Below, piece by piece: positions 34,690-44,378 of a stretch of 46,203 nt of DNA. Position numbers and translations under genes: made by a program. This DNA comes from Methylomicrobium sp. (GTDB taxonomy: Bacteria; Pseudomonadota; Gammaproteobacteria; Methylococcales; Methylomonadaceae). A model generated the notes under the pieces. It did no database searches. It worked only from the letters and a program-made list of their open reading frames with translations, and was not told the origin of the DNA. Each line of letters begins with the position of its first letter. Position 1 is the first letter of the stretch. The stretch covers positions 1 through 46,203 of the forward strand of contig JAGXSU010000001.1 in assembly GCA_018333785.1 (NCBI GenBank). The letters run 5' to 3'.

Positions 34690-35580
34690 ATGCTCAGATT
34701 TCCGGTTTTTCTGATGATATCAACCCTGATCTGTAGTCAAACGGTAAATGCAGAAGATCACTTCCATGAGCTTTTATTCCGTGTGGGATTTTATGTTCAA
34801 TCGTTTTCCGATGTATCCCGGGGAGATATGGAAATTGCAATGAAGTTCTGGGGAGAGGAGTTGGGTCAGCAGTTGGATCTGACCACTCAAGTGGAGATGT
34901 ATGACAATATCGAAAACATGGCGGCCGATTTTGCCAACGGTAAAATCAATTTTATAGTTGGATCGCCGCTCAGCGTCATCAAACATTTTAAACTGGACTC
35001 GTTAAGTGACGGCTTCAGAGCGGTTAACGATACACGCGATTTCGACAGCCTGGTTTTAGTGGTCAGAAATGACGAGGGCATCAACACGATTAAACAAGCC
35101 CAGGGAAAAAGGCTGGTATTGTTAAAAGGTGATGAACTGGCCGCCGTTTTTATCGATAACTTGACGCGCAAATCCAGCGGGACTGATTACAACCGTTTTT
35201 TTGAAAATGTAGTTTGGGCGACTAATTCGCACCGGATGGTGCTCGATTTGTTTTTTAAAAAAGCCGATATTGCCCTGGTGTATTTGAAAGCTTATCGTTT
35301 GGCGTGTGAACTGAACCCCCAGATCGAAAGAAAGACCCAAATCATTGCAACCTTCTCCTCATTTCCTCGAAGCATCGGGTTTTTTCATAAAGATGTGGAC
35401 AGTAGTTTTCGCGAATATATTCTTACCAAAGCGCTTTTTATTGATCAGTTTCCTCGGGGAAGACAGTTATTGACATTGTTTAATTCTGAAAAACTTGAGC
35501 GTTCACAAGTGAGCGATCTGGACAAAGTGATTTCTCTTTATGATGAATTCAAGCAAAACAAGAGCAGAGCAAGGCGGTGA
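34690..35580 (+). CDS. PhnD-like periplasmic binding protein, copy 1
   Basis: Periplasmic solute-binding protein of the PhnD/SsuA2 type that usually delivers phosphonate or related anions to ABC importers. The Sec signal ends VNA-ED at residue 21, and there is no lipobox. Core features are RVGFYVQSFSDVSRGDMEIAM, FANGKINFIVGSPLSVIKHF, and the hinge region GKRLVLLKGDELAAVFIDNL. The 296-residue length fits. No permease or ATPase gene is nearby; a second copy and a sensor kinase follow, so it more likely serves as a ligand sensor. Overlap with copy 2 is one base. Confidence 0.78.
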   Translation: MLRFPVFLMISTLICSQTVNAEDHFHELLFRVGFYVQSFSDVSRGDMEIAMKFWGEELGQQLDLTTQVEMYDNIENMAADFANGKINFIVGSPLSVIKHFKLDSLSDGFRAVNDTRDFDSLVLVVRNDEGINTIKQAQGKRLVLLKGDELAAVFIDNLTRKSSGTDYNRFFENVVWATNSHRMVLDLFFKKADIALVYLKAYRLACELNPQIERKTQIIATFSSFPRSIGFFHKDVDSSFREYILTKALFIDQFPRGRQLLTLFNSEKLERSQVSDLDKVISLYDEFKQNKSRARR

Positions 35581-36476
35581 TGTTTTCTGTGCGAAGTTGG
35601 GTTTTGAGGGTATTGATTCCGGTTTTTATCAGTATCCTGCCGGGATCGCTCTATGGTCAGGGCGCAGCGCGAATCAATATGGGTTTTTATTTTCCTTCCA
35701 TCAATGACATTGCTGATCGTACCGATATTGAAGTTTCGTTAACGTTTTGGACCAAGGAGTTGACCGAAGAAGTTGCGATTACTGAATCCCACGCATTTCT
35801 TTACGATACCGTTCAAACGATGCGCAAGGCCTTTGACGAGGGCGAAATTGATATGATCATTGCGCCGCCATTGGTTATAGCCAAATATTTTGATAGAGCC
35901 ATGTTGGCGGATGGCTTTGTCGGTGTTCGCGAAGAGGGGTTAAATAATGCCTTGCTTTTGCTGGTTAACAAAGACCGGATCGATACCCTAAAGGATTTAC
36001 GGGGTAAACGTGTCATTCTGCCGGTTAATGATGAACTGGCGGAAGTGTTTCTGGATACCCTGACGCTTAAAACCTTTAAAAAAAGCTTTAAAAACATTTT
36101 TTCAGTCACTCAACCCAAAATCAAAAATAACCGCATTGTGCTCGATTTGTTTTTCGATAAAGCCGATGCGGCTATTGTTTATCAGGGCGCATTTGATGTG
36201 ATGGCCGAGTTGAATCCTCAGATTCTTACCAAACTCAAAATTCTGGCGAGCTATCCCGTCCGGGCAAAAAATTTCAGTTATTTTCATAAAGATTACCCAC
36301 TAAGAGAATTGCTGACCCAAAAAGCCATGAGCTACGGTGAGTTTCCCCGAGCAAAACAAATTTTGGCAGTTTATAAAACACCCGTACTGGATTACTGCAA
36401 GGTTGAAGAATTAGAGATGTTCGATGCGCTTTATGCGGAATACCTGGAATTGAAAAAGCAGGTAAAAGGCAATTAG
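35580..36476 (+). CDS. PhnD-like periplasmic binding protein, copy 2
   Basis: Second PhnD-like binding protein, recognisably related to copy 1 along its length. Both share the GFY-x4-D start, AF-x2-GEIDMIIAPPLVIAKYF, LRGKRVILPVNDELAEVFLDTL, NRIVLDLFFDKADAAIVY and the FHKD motif near residue 235. A signal peptide covers about residues 1-27. ATG 35580 in TGATG is preferred over the in-frame GTG one codon earlier. The pair differ in the putative ligand pocket, so they may bind different ligands or act as a heterodimer. It is followed by the kinase after 141 bp. Confidence 0.78.
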   Translation: MFSVRSWVLRVLIPVFISILPGSLYGQGAARINMGFYFPSINDIADRTDIEVSLTFWTKELTEEVAITESHAFLYDTVQTMRKAFDEGEIDMIIAPPLVIAKYFDRAMLADGFVGVREEGLNNALLLLVNKDRIDTLKDLRGKRVILPVNDELAEVFLDTLTLKTFKKSFKNIFSVTQPKIKNNRIVLDLFFDKADAAIVYQGAFDVMAELNPQILTKLKILASYPVRAKNFSYFHKDYPLRELLTQKAMSYGEFPRAKQILAVYKTPVLDYCKVEELEMFDALYAEYLELKKQVKGN

Positions 36477-36617
36477 AACAGCTTGCGGCAGGGCTAATGT
36501 GTCGTTAAGTCTTCAGGTGTCCAATTAACGGGTATTTTCCGATATCAGTTTATGAATTTAATACGAATGAATGCATAAGAACTTTAACCGATTTCAATTA
36601 CCCGGGCATGAGTACGG

Positions 36618-38225
36618 ATGAGCTTCAGCGGTAGAAACAAGATTTTTATCAGGGTGTTTACCGTCTTTGGAACGCTGGTGCTGGCGATCACCCTGGTCAT
36701 TGCGCTGATGATCATTCCCTGGCAGCAGCGGTCTTTGGAACAAATTATGTATACCCAGGCAGTCACGGTATCCCAGTCTATCGTTCAGGCTTGTTCTGAC
36801 GCCATGATCAGCCAGGACTTTGGTTTTATCGTGGAGCATAATGTCGAAGTGCTTGAGAAAAACGCCGGCATTCATTATGTAATGATCTCGCCGCTGCGCG
36901 GTGAACGGATCTGGATAGAGCCAAAACAATGGAAAATAATGGATGCGCCGGATGCGCGATTTGCCAAATTTGAGACCGCTAAAAACGATTTTCATTTTCT
37001 TGATCTTTCCGAATCACGCAAAGTTTATCACTTTGTCTATCCGGTCAGTTTCTCAAGCATAGAATGGGGCTGGCTGCATATCGGTTTTTCTACCGATGAA
37101 TACGATGAATACCTCCGTAATATGTATCAGCAAATTTTTATTATTACTGGTATTTCAATCGTTCTTATTTTGGTGGTCGGGTACTTTTTTGCCCGCTGGA
37201 TTACGCTGCCGGTTTCAACGATCAGTCAACTGGCGACGCTGGTGGCCGAGGGTGATTTGTCGGTTAAGTCGGATATTAAACGAAATGATGAAATTGGCTT
37301 GTTGTCCGATAGCTTTAATCAAATGGTGGCTTCGCTCCGAGAATCGAAGACGCATTTGCAGCATTACAGTGAAGAATTGGAGCAGGAAGTAGACCGACGC
37401 ACGCATGAGTTGGACGACTTAAACCAAAGTCTTGATCAAAGAGTGCGGGACGAGGTATCCAGGCGGCAGCAACAGGAAGAGTTGTTGATTCGCCAGTCCC
37501 GCTTGGCCGCTATGGGCGAAATGATTGGTGCGATTGCGCATCAGTGGCGGCAGCCGCTCAATGCCTTGGGTTTGGTGCTTCAAAACATGCAGTTGACTTA
37601 TAACCAGGGTAAGCTGGATGACGTCTTTATGTCGCGGAGTATGGAAAAGTCGGAACGCTTGATTACTAAAATGTCCACGACGATCGATGATTTCCGTAAT
37701 TTTTTTAAGCCTAACAAGGAGTCGGAGCAATTTTATTTGCATGGAGCGATTGCCGCTGTGCTGGAATTGCTGGAAGCGACGTTTAAAAATAACAACATAC
37801 ACACGGAATTGAGTTGTGATGAGCAGTTCAGTATAAACGGCCTGCAAGGCGAGTTTTCTCAGGTAATGCTTAATTTATTGAACAATGCGCGTGATACTTT
37901 TATCGAACGTGGCACGTCTTCGCCGCTAGTCCGAATTAATGTAGAGCTTATCCGCGATGGTTGGTATGGCATCAGGGTTTCCGACAATGCCGGCGGAATC
38001 GCGACTGATATCATGAATAAAATTTATGATCCTTACTTTACGACGCGTTCAGATGGAAAAGGCACAGGGATAGGCTTATACATGTCAAAGATGATTGTTG
38101 AAAATACGATGCACGGCAAATTGACGGCCGAAAATGATGCGGAGGGTGCCGTTTTTATTGTTGAAGTACCCAAAGTACCCGGGTTTCATTTGCAGATTGA
38201 AAGGCGGCGAACCGGACGCAGTTAG
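36618..38225 (+). CDS. Membrane sensor histidine kinase
   Basis: Inner-membrane sensor kinase, 535 residues. It has a first helix at about 11-33, a periplasmic domain (about 35-170) without recognised fold, a second helix at 172-195, HAMP (about 196-248), a coiled-coil, and a kinase core. The phosphoacceptor is H308 in AHQWRQPLNAL. The ATPase domain has the N-box NLLNNARD, DNAGG, YFTTR and GTGIGLYMSKMIVE. No DNA-binding regulator is nearby, but the receiver-HD-GYP protein in the same cluster lacks a kinase and is the obvious partner. The two binding proteins just upstream could supply the periplasmic signal. Confidence 0.9.
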   Translation: MSFSGRNKIFIRVFTVFGTLVLAITLVIALMIIPWQQRSLEQIMYTQAVTVSQSIVQACSDAMISQDFGFIVEHNVEVLEKNAGIHYVMISPLRGERIWIEPKQWKIMDAPDARFAKFETAKNDFHFLDLSESRKVYHFVYPVSFSSIEWGWLHIGFSTDEYDEYLRNMYQQIFIITGISIVLILVVGYFFARWITLPVSTISQLATLVAEGDLSVKSDIKRNDEIGLLSDSFNQMVASLRESKTHLQHYSEELEQEVDRRTHELDDLNQSLDQRVRDEVSRRQQQEELLIRQSRLAAMGEMIGAIAHQWRQPLNALGLVLQNMQLTYNQGKLDDVFMSRSMEKSERLITKMSTTIDDFRNFFKPNKESEQFYLHGAIAAVLELLEATFKNNNIHTELSCDEQFSINGLQGEFSQVMLNLLNNARDTFIERGTSSPLVRINVELIRDGWYGIRVSDNAGGIATDIMNKIYDPYFTTRSDGKGTGIGLYMSKMIVENTMHGKLTAENDAEGAVFIVEVPKVPGFHLQIERRRTGRS

Positions 38226-38299
38226 AAACAAGTTTGTATCCACTTGCTTGATGCGGTTGATTCAAGCCATAAAGAGAGTGGCTGTAAGCGGGTTTTAAA

Positions 38300-38764
38300 T
38301 CATTCCAGGGTCAGAATAAACTCCCATTGAGTTTGAGTGACCGGCATAATCGAGAGTCTGTTGCCCCGTCTCAATAAGGCAAACTCTGCAAGTTCGGCGT
38401 CGGCGTAGGTTTTCAGTTCATGAAGACTGATAGTCCTATTGAGCTTACGTTCAAATGTTACATCAACCATGAACCATCTTGGTGCGTCTGGCGTGCTTTT
38501 AGGGTCGTGATGTTTATCTTCAGGATCATAAGCAAAGTGATCAGGATAACCTTCACGGGTTACGCGCATAAGCCCTACGATTCCCGGCACATCACAATTT
38601 GAATGATAAAAGAAAACCGGGTCGCCGTTTTTCATCTCATCGCGCATCATGTTTCTGGCTTGATAATTGCGGACTCCATCCCATTGTTCTGTCTGGTTCG
38701 GTCTTAAGTAAAGATCATCAATACTGAATTCGTTAGGCTCTGATTTCATCAGCCAATAGCGCAT
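38300..38764 (-). CDS. EVE-domain protein (YTH-like fold)
   Basis: A 154-residue single-domain cytoplasmic protein. Characteristic EVE motifs are YWLMKSEPNEFSIDDL at the N-terminus, WDGVRNYQARNMMRD, and FFYHSNC. The domain is related to YTH and PUA folds that bind modified nucleic acid bases, and eukaryotic THYN1 is a relative. The bacterial function is unsettled, and nothing in this neighbourhood suggests a restriction system. It is divergent from the isocitrate dehydrogenase gene. Confidence 0.88.
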   Translation of the reverse strand: MRYWLMKSEPNEFSIDDLYLRPNQTEQWDGVRNYQARNMMRDEMKNGDPVFFYHSNCDVPGIVGLMRVTREGYPDHFAYDPEDKHHDPKSTPDAPRWFMVDVTFERKLNRTISLHELKTYADAELAEFALLRRGNRLSIMPVTQTQWEFILTLE

Positions 38765-38880
38765 CTGAGGTTCCTGAAGGTTTTTATCAAAGTACTGTAC
38801 TTGAGATTGGCGGTCGTCAAGCGGTTATTGCGGTCTATTGTAACCTTTGTCTTTAAGTGTTTGACAAGAGGCTGGCTTGA

Positions 38881-38913
38881 AAGCAAGAACTTTAGCTTTT
38901 AAAGTTCCTGCTT
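38881..38913. other. 14-bp near-perfect hairpin between EVE gene and icd
   Basis: AAGCAAGAACTTTA / TAAAGTTCCTGCTT with a 5-nt loop. The single imperfect pair is A-C in plus-strand RNA but G-U in minus-strand RNA, so the structure fits a minus-strand transcript better, which would be the EVE leader. No T-run follows. Function unknown. Confidence 0.4.
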
Positions 38914-39004
38914 GCATCGATGTTGAGTGGCAAGAAACCTGCTTATTTTAAATCAGTTTAAATCTGTGTATTATCAATTTAATTTTTACTCATGGAGAAC
39001 ATGA

Positions 39005-40018
39005 ATGCATAACGTGACGTTGATCAAAGGGGATGGCATTGGGCCGTCCATTATGGATGAGGCGGTAAGAATTATCGATGCATCAGGCGCTAAAATTAGT
39101 TGGGAAGAAGCCTATGCCGGTATGGCCGCATACAATAAGTTTGGAACCCCGATTCCTGATCAAACCCTGGCGTCCATCGATAAAAACCGCTTAGCTTTCA
39201 AAGGGCCATTAACCACGGCCGTCGGCGGGACGGGGTTTCGCAGTATCAATGTAGAGCTGCGTAAAAAATACGACCTTTATGCAAACGTGCGGCCTGCAAA
39301 AAGCTGGCAAGGTGTTAATACCCGTTTTACGGATGTCGATATTGTCATTGTCAGAGAAAATACCGAAGGACTTTATGCCGGTCTGGAACATTTTCTTACC
39401 CCTAAAAAAGATATTGCCGAGAGTTTGGCTGTTGTTACGCGTCAAGGCTCGCAACGAATTGTCGAATATGCGTTTGAATATGCCCGGGACAACGGCCGCA
39501 AGAAAGTCACTGTTTGCCACAAGGCTAATATTCTCAAGTACACGCAAGGCCTTTTCCTGGATACCGCCCGTGAAGTTGCAGCGAAGTACCCCGATATTCA
39601 ATTTGACGAAAAAATCATTGATGCGACCTGTATGCATATGGTGATGAACCCGCATCAATTTGATGTGATTGTTACCACTAACATGTTCGGCGACATCTTG
39701 TCTGATTTGACGGCCGGTCTGGTCGGGGGCTTGGGCTTGATTCCCGGCGCCAATATTGGCGAAGATGCCGCGTTATTTGAAGCCGTTCACGGCAGTGCGC
39801 CCGATATCGAGGGCAAGAATATTGCGAATCCCACTGCCGTCATTATGGCTGGCATCATGATGTTGGATCATCTTAAGGAACATGCGGCGGCGCGGCGAGT
39901 ACAAAATGCGTTGGAAAAAGTCGTTTCGGAAGGAAAATTTGTCACGCCGGATCTTAATCCTACATCAGGCGTGGGAACCGATGCGATGGGTCAGGCGATT
40001 CTGGATGCCATGAAGTAA
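39005..40018 (+). CDS. icd: Isocitrate dehydrogenase, NAD-type
   Basis: Beta-decarboxylating dehydrogenase of the isocitrate/isopropylmalate family that turns isocitrate into 2-oxoglutarate. At 337 residues it is the short, NAD-dependent form rather than the E. coli NADP enzyme of about 416. The substrate motif [19 protein letters not shown] matches isocitrate use. In the cofactor region [12 protein letters not shown]267-I268 stand where NADP enzymes carry Lys-Tyr, which supports NAD specificity. Metal-binding Asp residues are in [14 protein letters not shown] lies seven bases before ATG 39005; the ATG at 39001 is out of frame. acnB, the preceding enzyme of the cycle, follows 191 bp downstream. 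Homoisocitrate dehydrogenase is a less likely alternative. Confidence 0.88.
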   Translation: MHNVTLIKGDGIGPSIMDEAVRIIDASGAKISWEEAYAGMAAYNKFGTPIPDQTLASIDKNRLAFKGPLTTAVGGTGFRSINVELRKKYDLYANVRPAKSWQGVNTRFTDVDIVIVRENTEGLYAGLEHFLTPKKDIAESLAVVTRQGSQRIVEYAFEYARDNGRKKVTVCHKANILKYTQGLFLDTAREVAAKYPDIQFDEKIIDATCMHMVMNPHQFDVIVTTNMFGDILSDLTAGLVGGLGLIPGANIGEDAALFEAVHGSAPDIEGKNIANPTAVIMAGIMMLDHLKEHAAARRVQNALEKVVSEGKFVTPDLNPTSGVGTDAMGQAILDAMK

Positions 40019-40209
40019 GTCATTAAAAGACACTTTCCATAGAACCGGTGGTCCAAGAACTGATTTCTTTTGGTGCAACATAGCTCAGATTTGGTGCGTG
40101 ATATGCAGAGCGTCATCGGGGTGCAGAGGCTTTGCACAGTTATACATAAATTCGGTAGTACAGGCTAACCTCGGCGGTTAAGGTTTAAAATTTTTGATAA
40201 GGGCTCAAA

Positions 40210-42780
40210 ATGTTAGAAGCGTATCGTAAACATGTTGCAGAACGTGCTGCAGAAGGAATTGTTCCTAAGCCGTTAAATGCGGAGCAGGTAGCGGCATTAG
40301 TTGAGTTGATAAAAAACCCTCCCCAAGGCGAGGAAGATTTTATTCTCGATTTATTGATCAACAGGGTTCCTGCGGGGGTCGATGAAGCGGCTTATGTCAA
40401 ATCCGGTTTCTTAACCGCTATTGCCAAAGGCGAAGCGGTCTCACCTATTTTAGATGCCGCAAAGGCTACAGAGTTATTAGGCACTATGCTGGGCGGCTAT
40501 AATGTTGCGCCGCTGATCGAATTGCTGGACAGCGAATCGTTAGGTGCGATTGCTGCAAAAGCCTTGTCTCATACGTTATTAGTGTTCGATGCATTTCATG
40601 ATGTCAAAGAAAAGGCTGATGCCGGGAATGCTTTTGCTCAGCAGGTTCTCCGCTCATGGGCCGAAGCAGAATGGTTTACCAGTAAACCGGCTATGCCAGA
40701 AAAATTGACTGTGACCGTTTTTAAAGTGGTGGGTGAGACCAATACAGACGATTTATCCCCGGCACCTGATGCCTGGTCTCGGCCTGATATTCCTTTGCAT
40801 GCCAAAGCGATGCTGAAAATGCCCAGAGAGGGAATAACAAATGCTGAGCAACAAATAGAAGACCTGAAGAAAAAAGGCTTTCCTGTGGCTTATGTGGGCG
40901 ATGTCGTTGGCACGGGGTCATCACGTAAATCGGCAACGAACTCGGTATTGTGGTTTACCGGTCGCGATATCCCTTGTGTACCTAACAAGCGTGAAGGCGG
41001 GGTGTGTATCGGTAGCAAAATTGCGCCGATATTTTTTAACACCATGGAAGATTCCGGCGCTTTGCCTTTTGAGTGTGATGTGTCCGGTATGCACATGGGC
41101 GATGTGATCGACATTTTTCCCTATCAAGGGCTGGTTAAAAAACATGATTCAGATGAGATCATTGCTGAATTTTCTTTAAAAACCGACGTGATACTTGATG
41201 AAGTGCAAGCCGGTGGACGAATTCCATTGATTATAGGCAGAGGCTTGACTGATCGTGCACGCAAAGCGCTCGGACTTGAGCCATCTAGCGTATTCAAACG
41301 TCCGGCAGACCTTGCCGATTCGGGAAAAGGGTTTACTTTAGCGCAAAAAATAGTCGGCCAAGCCTGTGGCGTTAAGGGAATTCGCCCCGGCACTTATTGC
41401 GAGCCTCACATGACAACGGTAGGCTCGCAGGATACAACCGGCCCGATGACTCGCGACGAACTCAAGGACCTGGCGTGTCTTGGTTTTTCTGCTGATCTGG
41501 TTTTGCAGTCTTTCTGTCACACAGCCGCGTATCCGAAACCGGTCGATGTCGAAATGCAGCATACCTTGCCCGATTTTATAATGAATCGGGGCGGCGTTTC
41601 ACTGCGCCCCGGCGATGGCATTATCCATTCATGGCTTAACCGAACGTTACTGCCTGATACGGTTGGAACCGGTGGTGACTCACACACCCGTTTCCCAATA
41701 GGGATATCTTTTCCAGCCGGATCCGGTTTGGTGGCTTTTGCGGCGGCTACCGGCGTGATGCCGCTGGATATGCCGGAATCGGTTTTAGTCCGCTTCAGCG
41801 GTGAAATGCAACCGGGTATAACTTTACGGGATTTGGTCAATGCCATTCCTTATGCGGCTATCCAAAAGGGCTTGTTGACGGTTGAGAAAAAAGGCAAGAA
41901 AAACGTGTTTTCCGGCCGTATTCTCGAAATCGAAGGCTTGCCCGACTTAAAGGTCGAACAAGCCTTTGAATTATCGGATGCTTCAGCCGAGCGCTCTGCG
42001 GGAGGGTGCACAATCCGTTTGAGTGAAGCGCCGATCAGAGAATATCTGAATTCAAACATCACTTTGTTGAAATGGATGATCGGGGAAGGTTATGGCGATA
42101 CCCGGACGATTTCGAGACGAATTAACGCCATGGAAGAGTGGTTGGATAATCCGGTTCTGCTTCAGCCGGATGCCGATGCCGAATATTTTGAAATCATCGA
42201 CATCAATATGAGCGACATCAAAGAACCTCTGCTGGCGTGTCCCAATGATCCGGATGATGTTAAAACGCTATCCGATGTGGCGGGAACAAAAATTGATGAA
42301 GTGTTCGTTGGGTCGTGTATGACCAACATTGGCCATTTCCGGGCTGCCGGCAAGTTATTGGATAAATATAAAGGTGAATTACCAACCCGGCTGTGGATGT
42401 CTCCACCTACCAAAATGGATCAGTCGCAATTGGTTGAGGAAGGTTATTACGGTATTTTCGGTCGTTCGGGTGCGAGGATGGAAATGCCAGGTTGCTCGTT
42501 ATGCATGGGTAACCAGGCGCGCGTGGCCGATAATGCGACGGTAGTGTCAACATCGACACGCAATTTTCCTAATCGTTTAGGCAATGGTGCGAATGTTTAT
42601 CTGGCTTCTGCAGAACTCGCGTCAGTATGTTCGATTCTTGGCAGGATTCCCACTTTTGATGAGTATATGCAATACGCCATTCAAATCCAGCAAACGTCTG
42701 AGGATACCTACCGCTATTTAAATTTTGACAAGATCGATGATTATAAAAACAAGGCTGACAACGTTGCTTTGACTTCTTAG
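40210..42780 (+). CDS. acnB: Aconitate hydratase B
   Basis: Iron-sulfur enzyme that isomerises citrate to isocitrate and can also act on 2-methylisocitrate. The 856 residues match AcnB, including the N-terminal HEAT-like domain ([15 protein letters not shown], about 1-155) that AcnA lacks. The order is the swivelling domain first ([20 protein letters not shown]), then the catalytic domains. The 4Fe-4S ligands are C703 ([12 protein letters not shown]) and C762 and C765 ([11 protein letters not shown]). An AAGGG site lies upstream of the ATG. A strong terminator follows, shared with rpe. Confidence 0.97.
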   Translation: MLEAYRKHVAERAAEGIVPKPLNAEQVAALVELIKNPPQGEEDFILDLLINRVPAGVDEAAYVKSGFLTAIAKGEAVSPILDAAKATELLGTMLGGYNVAPLIELLDSESLGAIAAKALSHTLLVFDAFHDVKEKADAGNAFAQQVLRSWAEAEWFTSKPAMPEKLTVTVFKVVGETNTDDLSPAPDAWSRPDIPLHAKAMLKMPREGITNAEQQIEDLKKKGFPVAYVGDVVGTGSSRKSATNSVLWFTGRDIPCVPNKREGGVCIGSKIAPIFFNTMEDSGALPFECDVSGMHMGDVIDIFPYQGLVKKHDSDEIIAEFSLKTDVILDEVQAGGRIPLIIGRGLTDRARKALGLEPSSVFKRPADLADSGKGFTLAQKIVGQACGVKGIRPGTYCEPHMTTVGSQDTTGPMTRDELKDLACLGFSADLVLQSFCHTAAYPKPVDVEMQHTLPDFIMNRGGVSLRPGDGIIHSWLNRTLLPDTVGTGGDSHTRFPIGISFPAGSGLVAFAAATGVMPLDMPESVLVRFSGEMQPGITLRDLVNAIPYAAIQKGLLTVEKKGKKNVFSGRILEIEGLPDLKVEQAFELSDASAERSAGGCTIRLSEAPIREYLNSNITLLKWMIGEGYGDTRTISRRINAMEEWLDNPVLLQPDADAEYFEIIDINMSDIKEPLLACPNDPDDVKTLSDVAGTKIDEVFVGSCMTNIGHFRAAGKLLDKYKGELPTRLWMSPPTKMDQSQLVEEGYYGIFGRSGARMEMPGCSLCMGNQARVADNATVVSTSTRNFPNRLGNGANVYLASAELASVCSILGRIPTFDEYMQYAIQIQQTSEDTYRYLNFDKIDDYKNKADNVALTS

Positions 42781-42797
42781 TTTGCCTGTAAACAAAC

Positions 42798-42841
42798 AGC
42801 CGTAAGCCCGCTTTTGTGTCGGGCCTACGGCTGGTTTTTTT
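42798..42841 (+). terminator. Intrinsic terminator between acnB and rpe
   Basis: A 13-bp stem with one imperfect pair (AGCCGTAAGCCCG / CGGGCCTACGGCT), a 9-nt loop, and a run of seven T shortly after. The imperfect pair becomes G-U in minus-strand RNA, so it may also stop rpe transcripts coming from the other side. Confidence 0.85.
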
Positions 42842-42845
42842 CTGA

Positions 42846-43514
42846 TTAGGCTTTAGCCAATTCAGCGCGCATTTCGTCGATGATTTTTTTGTAATCGGGT
42901 TTCCCGAAAATAGCAGAACCCGCAACAAAAGTATCAGCACCTGCTGCCTTGATTTCACGAATATTATCTACTTTGACGCCGCCATCAATTTCAAGGCGAA
43001 TATCATAGCCACTTTCATCAATTCTTTTTCTCACTTGGCGCAGTTTGTCTAGAGCGGATGGAATGAATGACTGTCCGCCAAAACCTGGGTTGACCGACAT
43101 CAACAGAATCATATCCAGTTTGTCCATCACATAATCCAAATAATGCAAAGAGGTACCTGGATTAAACACTAATCCGGCTTTGCAGCCATTGTCGCGGATT
43201 AATTGCAATGTTCTGTCAATATGAACAGAGGCTTCCGGGTGAAAAGTGATGAAGTTGGCACCGGCTTTGGCAAAATCAGGAACAATGCGGTCAACCGGTT
43301 CAATCATCAAATGAACATCGATAGGTGCTGTAACACCGTGTTTTCTCAGTGCCTCGCAAACTAAAGGGCCAATAGTGAGGTTGGGGACAAAATGATTATC
43401 CATTACGTCGAAATGGACTACATCGGCGCCTGCGGCCAATACGTTGTCAACTTCTTCGCCCAAACGTGCAAAATCGGCAGAGAGAATGGAGGGGGCAATC
43501 CAATTTTCTTTCAT
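42846..43514 (-). CDS. rpe: Ribulose-phosphate 3-epimerase
   Basis: Interconverts ribulose 5-phosphate and xylulose 5-phosphate. It is a TIM barrel of 222 residues with all the signatures: [33 protein letters not shown] (metal-binding His and Asp), [22 protein letters not shown] and LEIDGGVK. The catalytic Asp pair is in DVMD and DGGV. It is convergent with acnB. In a ribulose-monophosphate methylotroph it would help regenerate the formaldehyde acceptor, together with rpiA. Confidence 0.96.
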   Translation of the reverse strand: MKENWIAPSILSADFARLGEEVDNVLAAGADVVHFDVMDNHFVPNLTIGPLVCEALRKHGVTAPIDVHLMIEPVDRIVPDFAKAGANFITFHPEASVHIDRTLQLIRDNGCKAGLVFNPGTSLHYLDYVMDKLDMILLMSVNPGFGGQSFIPSALDKLRQVRKRIDESGYDIRLEIDGGVKVDNIREIKAAGADTFVAGSAIFGKPDYKKIIDEMRAELAKA

Positions 43515-43573
43515 TATGTAAACCTCTGAATCGATAAATAAAAAATTATAACTTTTTTTCTGCTCTCAAGGCA

Positions 43574-43610
43574 TAAAAAAGGGCTCTTGTGGTTTGCACA
43601 AGAGCCCTTT
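43574..43610 (-). terminator. Intrinsic terminator after the cold-shock gene
   Basis: A perfect 14-bp stem (AAAGGGCTCTTGTG / CACAAGAGCCCTTT on the plus strand) with a 5-nt loop. On the minus strand it runs into a T-tract, 22 bp after the cold-shock stop codon. It is a textbook intrinsic terminator. Confidence 0.9.
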
Positions 43611-43631
43611 GGGGAACCAAAAGCTTTTTAG

Positions 43632-43835
43632 TTAAACAGGTGTAACATTAGCAGCGGTTAAGCCTTTTGGGCCCGTTTCTATGTCAAACTTTACCGTTTG
43701 GCCCGGATTTAAAGTTTTAAATCCGTCACCTTGGATGACTGAATGGTGAACGAATACATCATCTTTGCCTTCTGAAGGTTCGATAAATCCAAAACCCTTT
43801 GTATTATTAAACCACTTTACAGTGCCTGTTGCCAT
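43632..43835 (-). CDS. Cold-shock domain protein (CspA family)
   Basis: A 67-residue single OB-fold RNA chaperone. RNP1 (KGFGFI, residues 13-18) and RNP2 (VFVHH, 27-31) are intact, with W8 and F9 before them. GGAG lies eight bases before the ATG. It has its own strong terminator and about 130 bp of upstream leader, so it is transcribed separately. Which CspA paralog it represents cannot be decided from sequence. Confidence 0.95.
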   Translation of the reverse strand: MATGTVKWFNNTKGFGFIEPSEGKDDVFVHHSVIQGDGFKTLNPGQTVKFDIETGPKGLTAANVTPV

Positions 43836-43967
43836 TTGAAAAACTCCAACTATTAAAAACTATGTTTGACACAGAAGGATAACATTGACAACCCGAGACT
43901 GAAGGTTCGGTTTAACCCAATACTCACTTTCTGATGGCCTCATTTTACTGCTAATAATGTAAACCTG

Positions 43968-44378
43968 TCATCTGCAGATTTGATACAAGCCATCCAGTAC
44001 CAACGAGTTAGGGCTAACCATGCCTATTACCACTCGGTTTTCAACAACAGGTGCTCTTACCAGGTTATAGGTGGCAAACAACCTTGAGCACAAGCGGATA
44101 TCCATGTCAGGATGAACATGGATGACTGGGCAGTTCATTATTTCGTAAACGTTGACCCGGTCCGGTGATTTATCCTTGGCAAGGACGTGCCGGGCAATAT
44201 CACCTGAGGTGATCAGGCCGTATTCGTCCAGGTCATGGCGTTTGTTAACGATGAGTGTCGAGGTTTTTTCCTCTTTCATCATTTTCAGAGCAGCACTAAC
44301 AGTCGCTGCGCCATCAATCAGAGCGTAGCTGGTTTTCATGATATCTCTGACGCGTATTGTTTTTGTTGTGTCAATCAT
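43968..44378 (-). CDS. Tandem CBS-domain protein
   Basis: A 136-residue cytoplasmic protein of two CBS motifs (about residues 8-70, with VRDIMKTSYALIDGAATVSAAL and YGLITSGDIARHVL, and 78-132, with VYEIMNCPVIHVHPDMDI and VIGMVSPNSLVL). CBS pairs commonly bind adenosine nucleotides and regulate attached or partner proteins. It overlaps the PII-like gene by four bases and is the last gene of the DUF1538 operon, so it is probably a nucleotide-sensing regulator of that membrane system. Confidence 0.85.
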   Translation of the reverse strand: MIDTTKTIRVRDIMKTSYALIDGAATVSAALKMMKEEKTSTLIVNKRHDLDEYGLITSGDIARHVLAKDKSPDRVNVYEIMNCPVIHVHPDMDIRLCSRLFATYNLVRAPVVENRVVIGMVSPNSLVLDGLYQICR

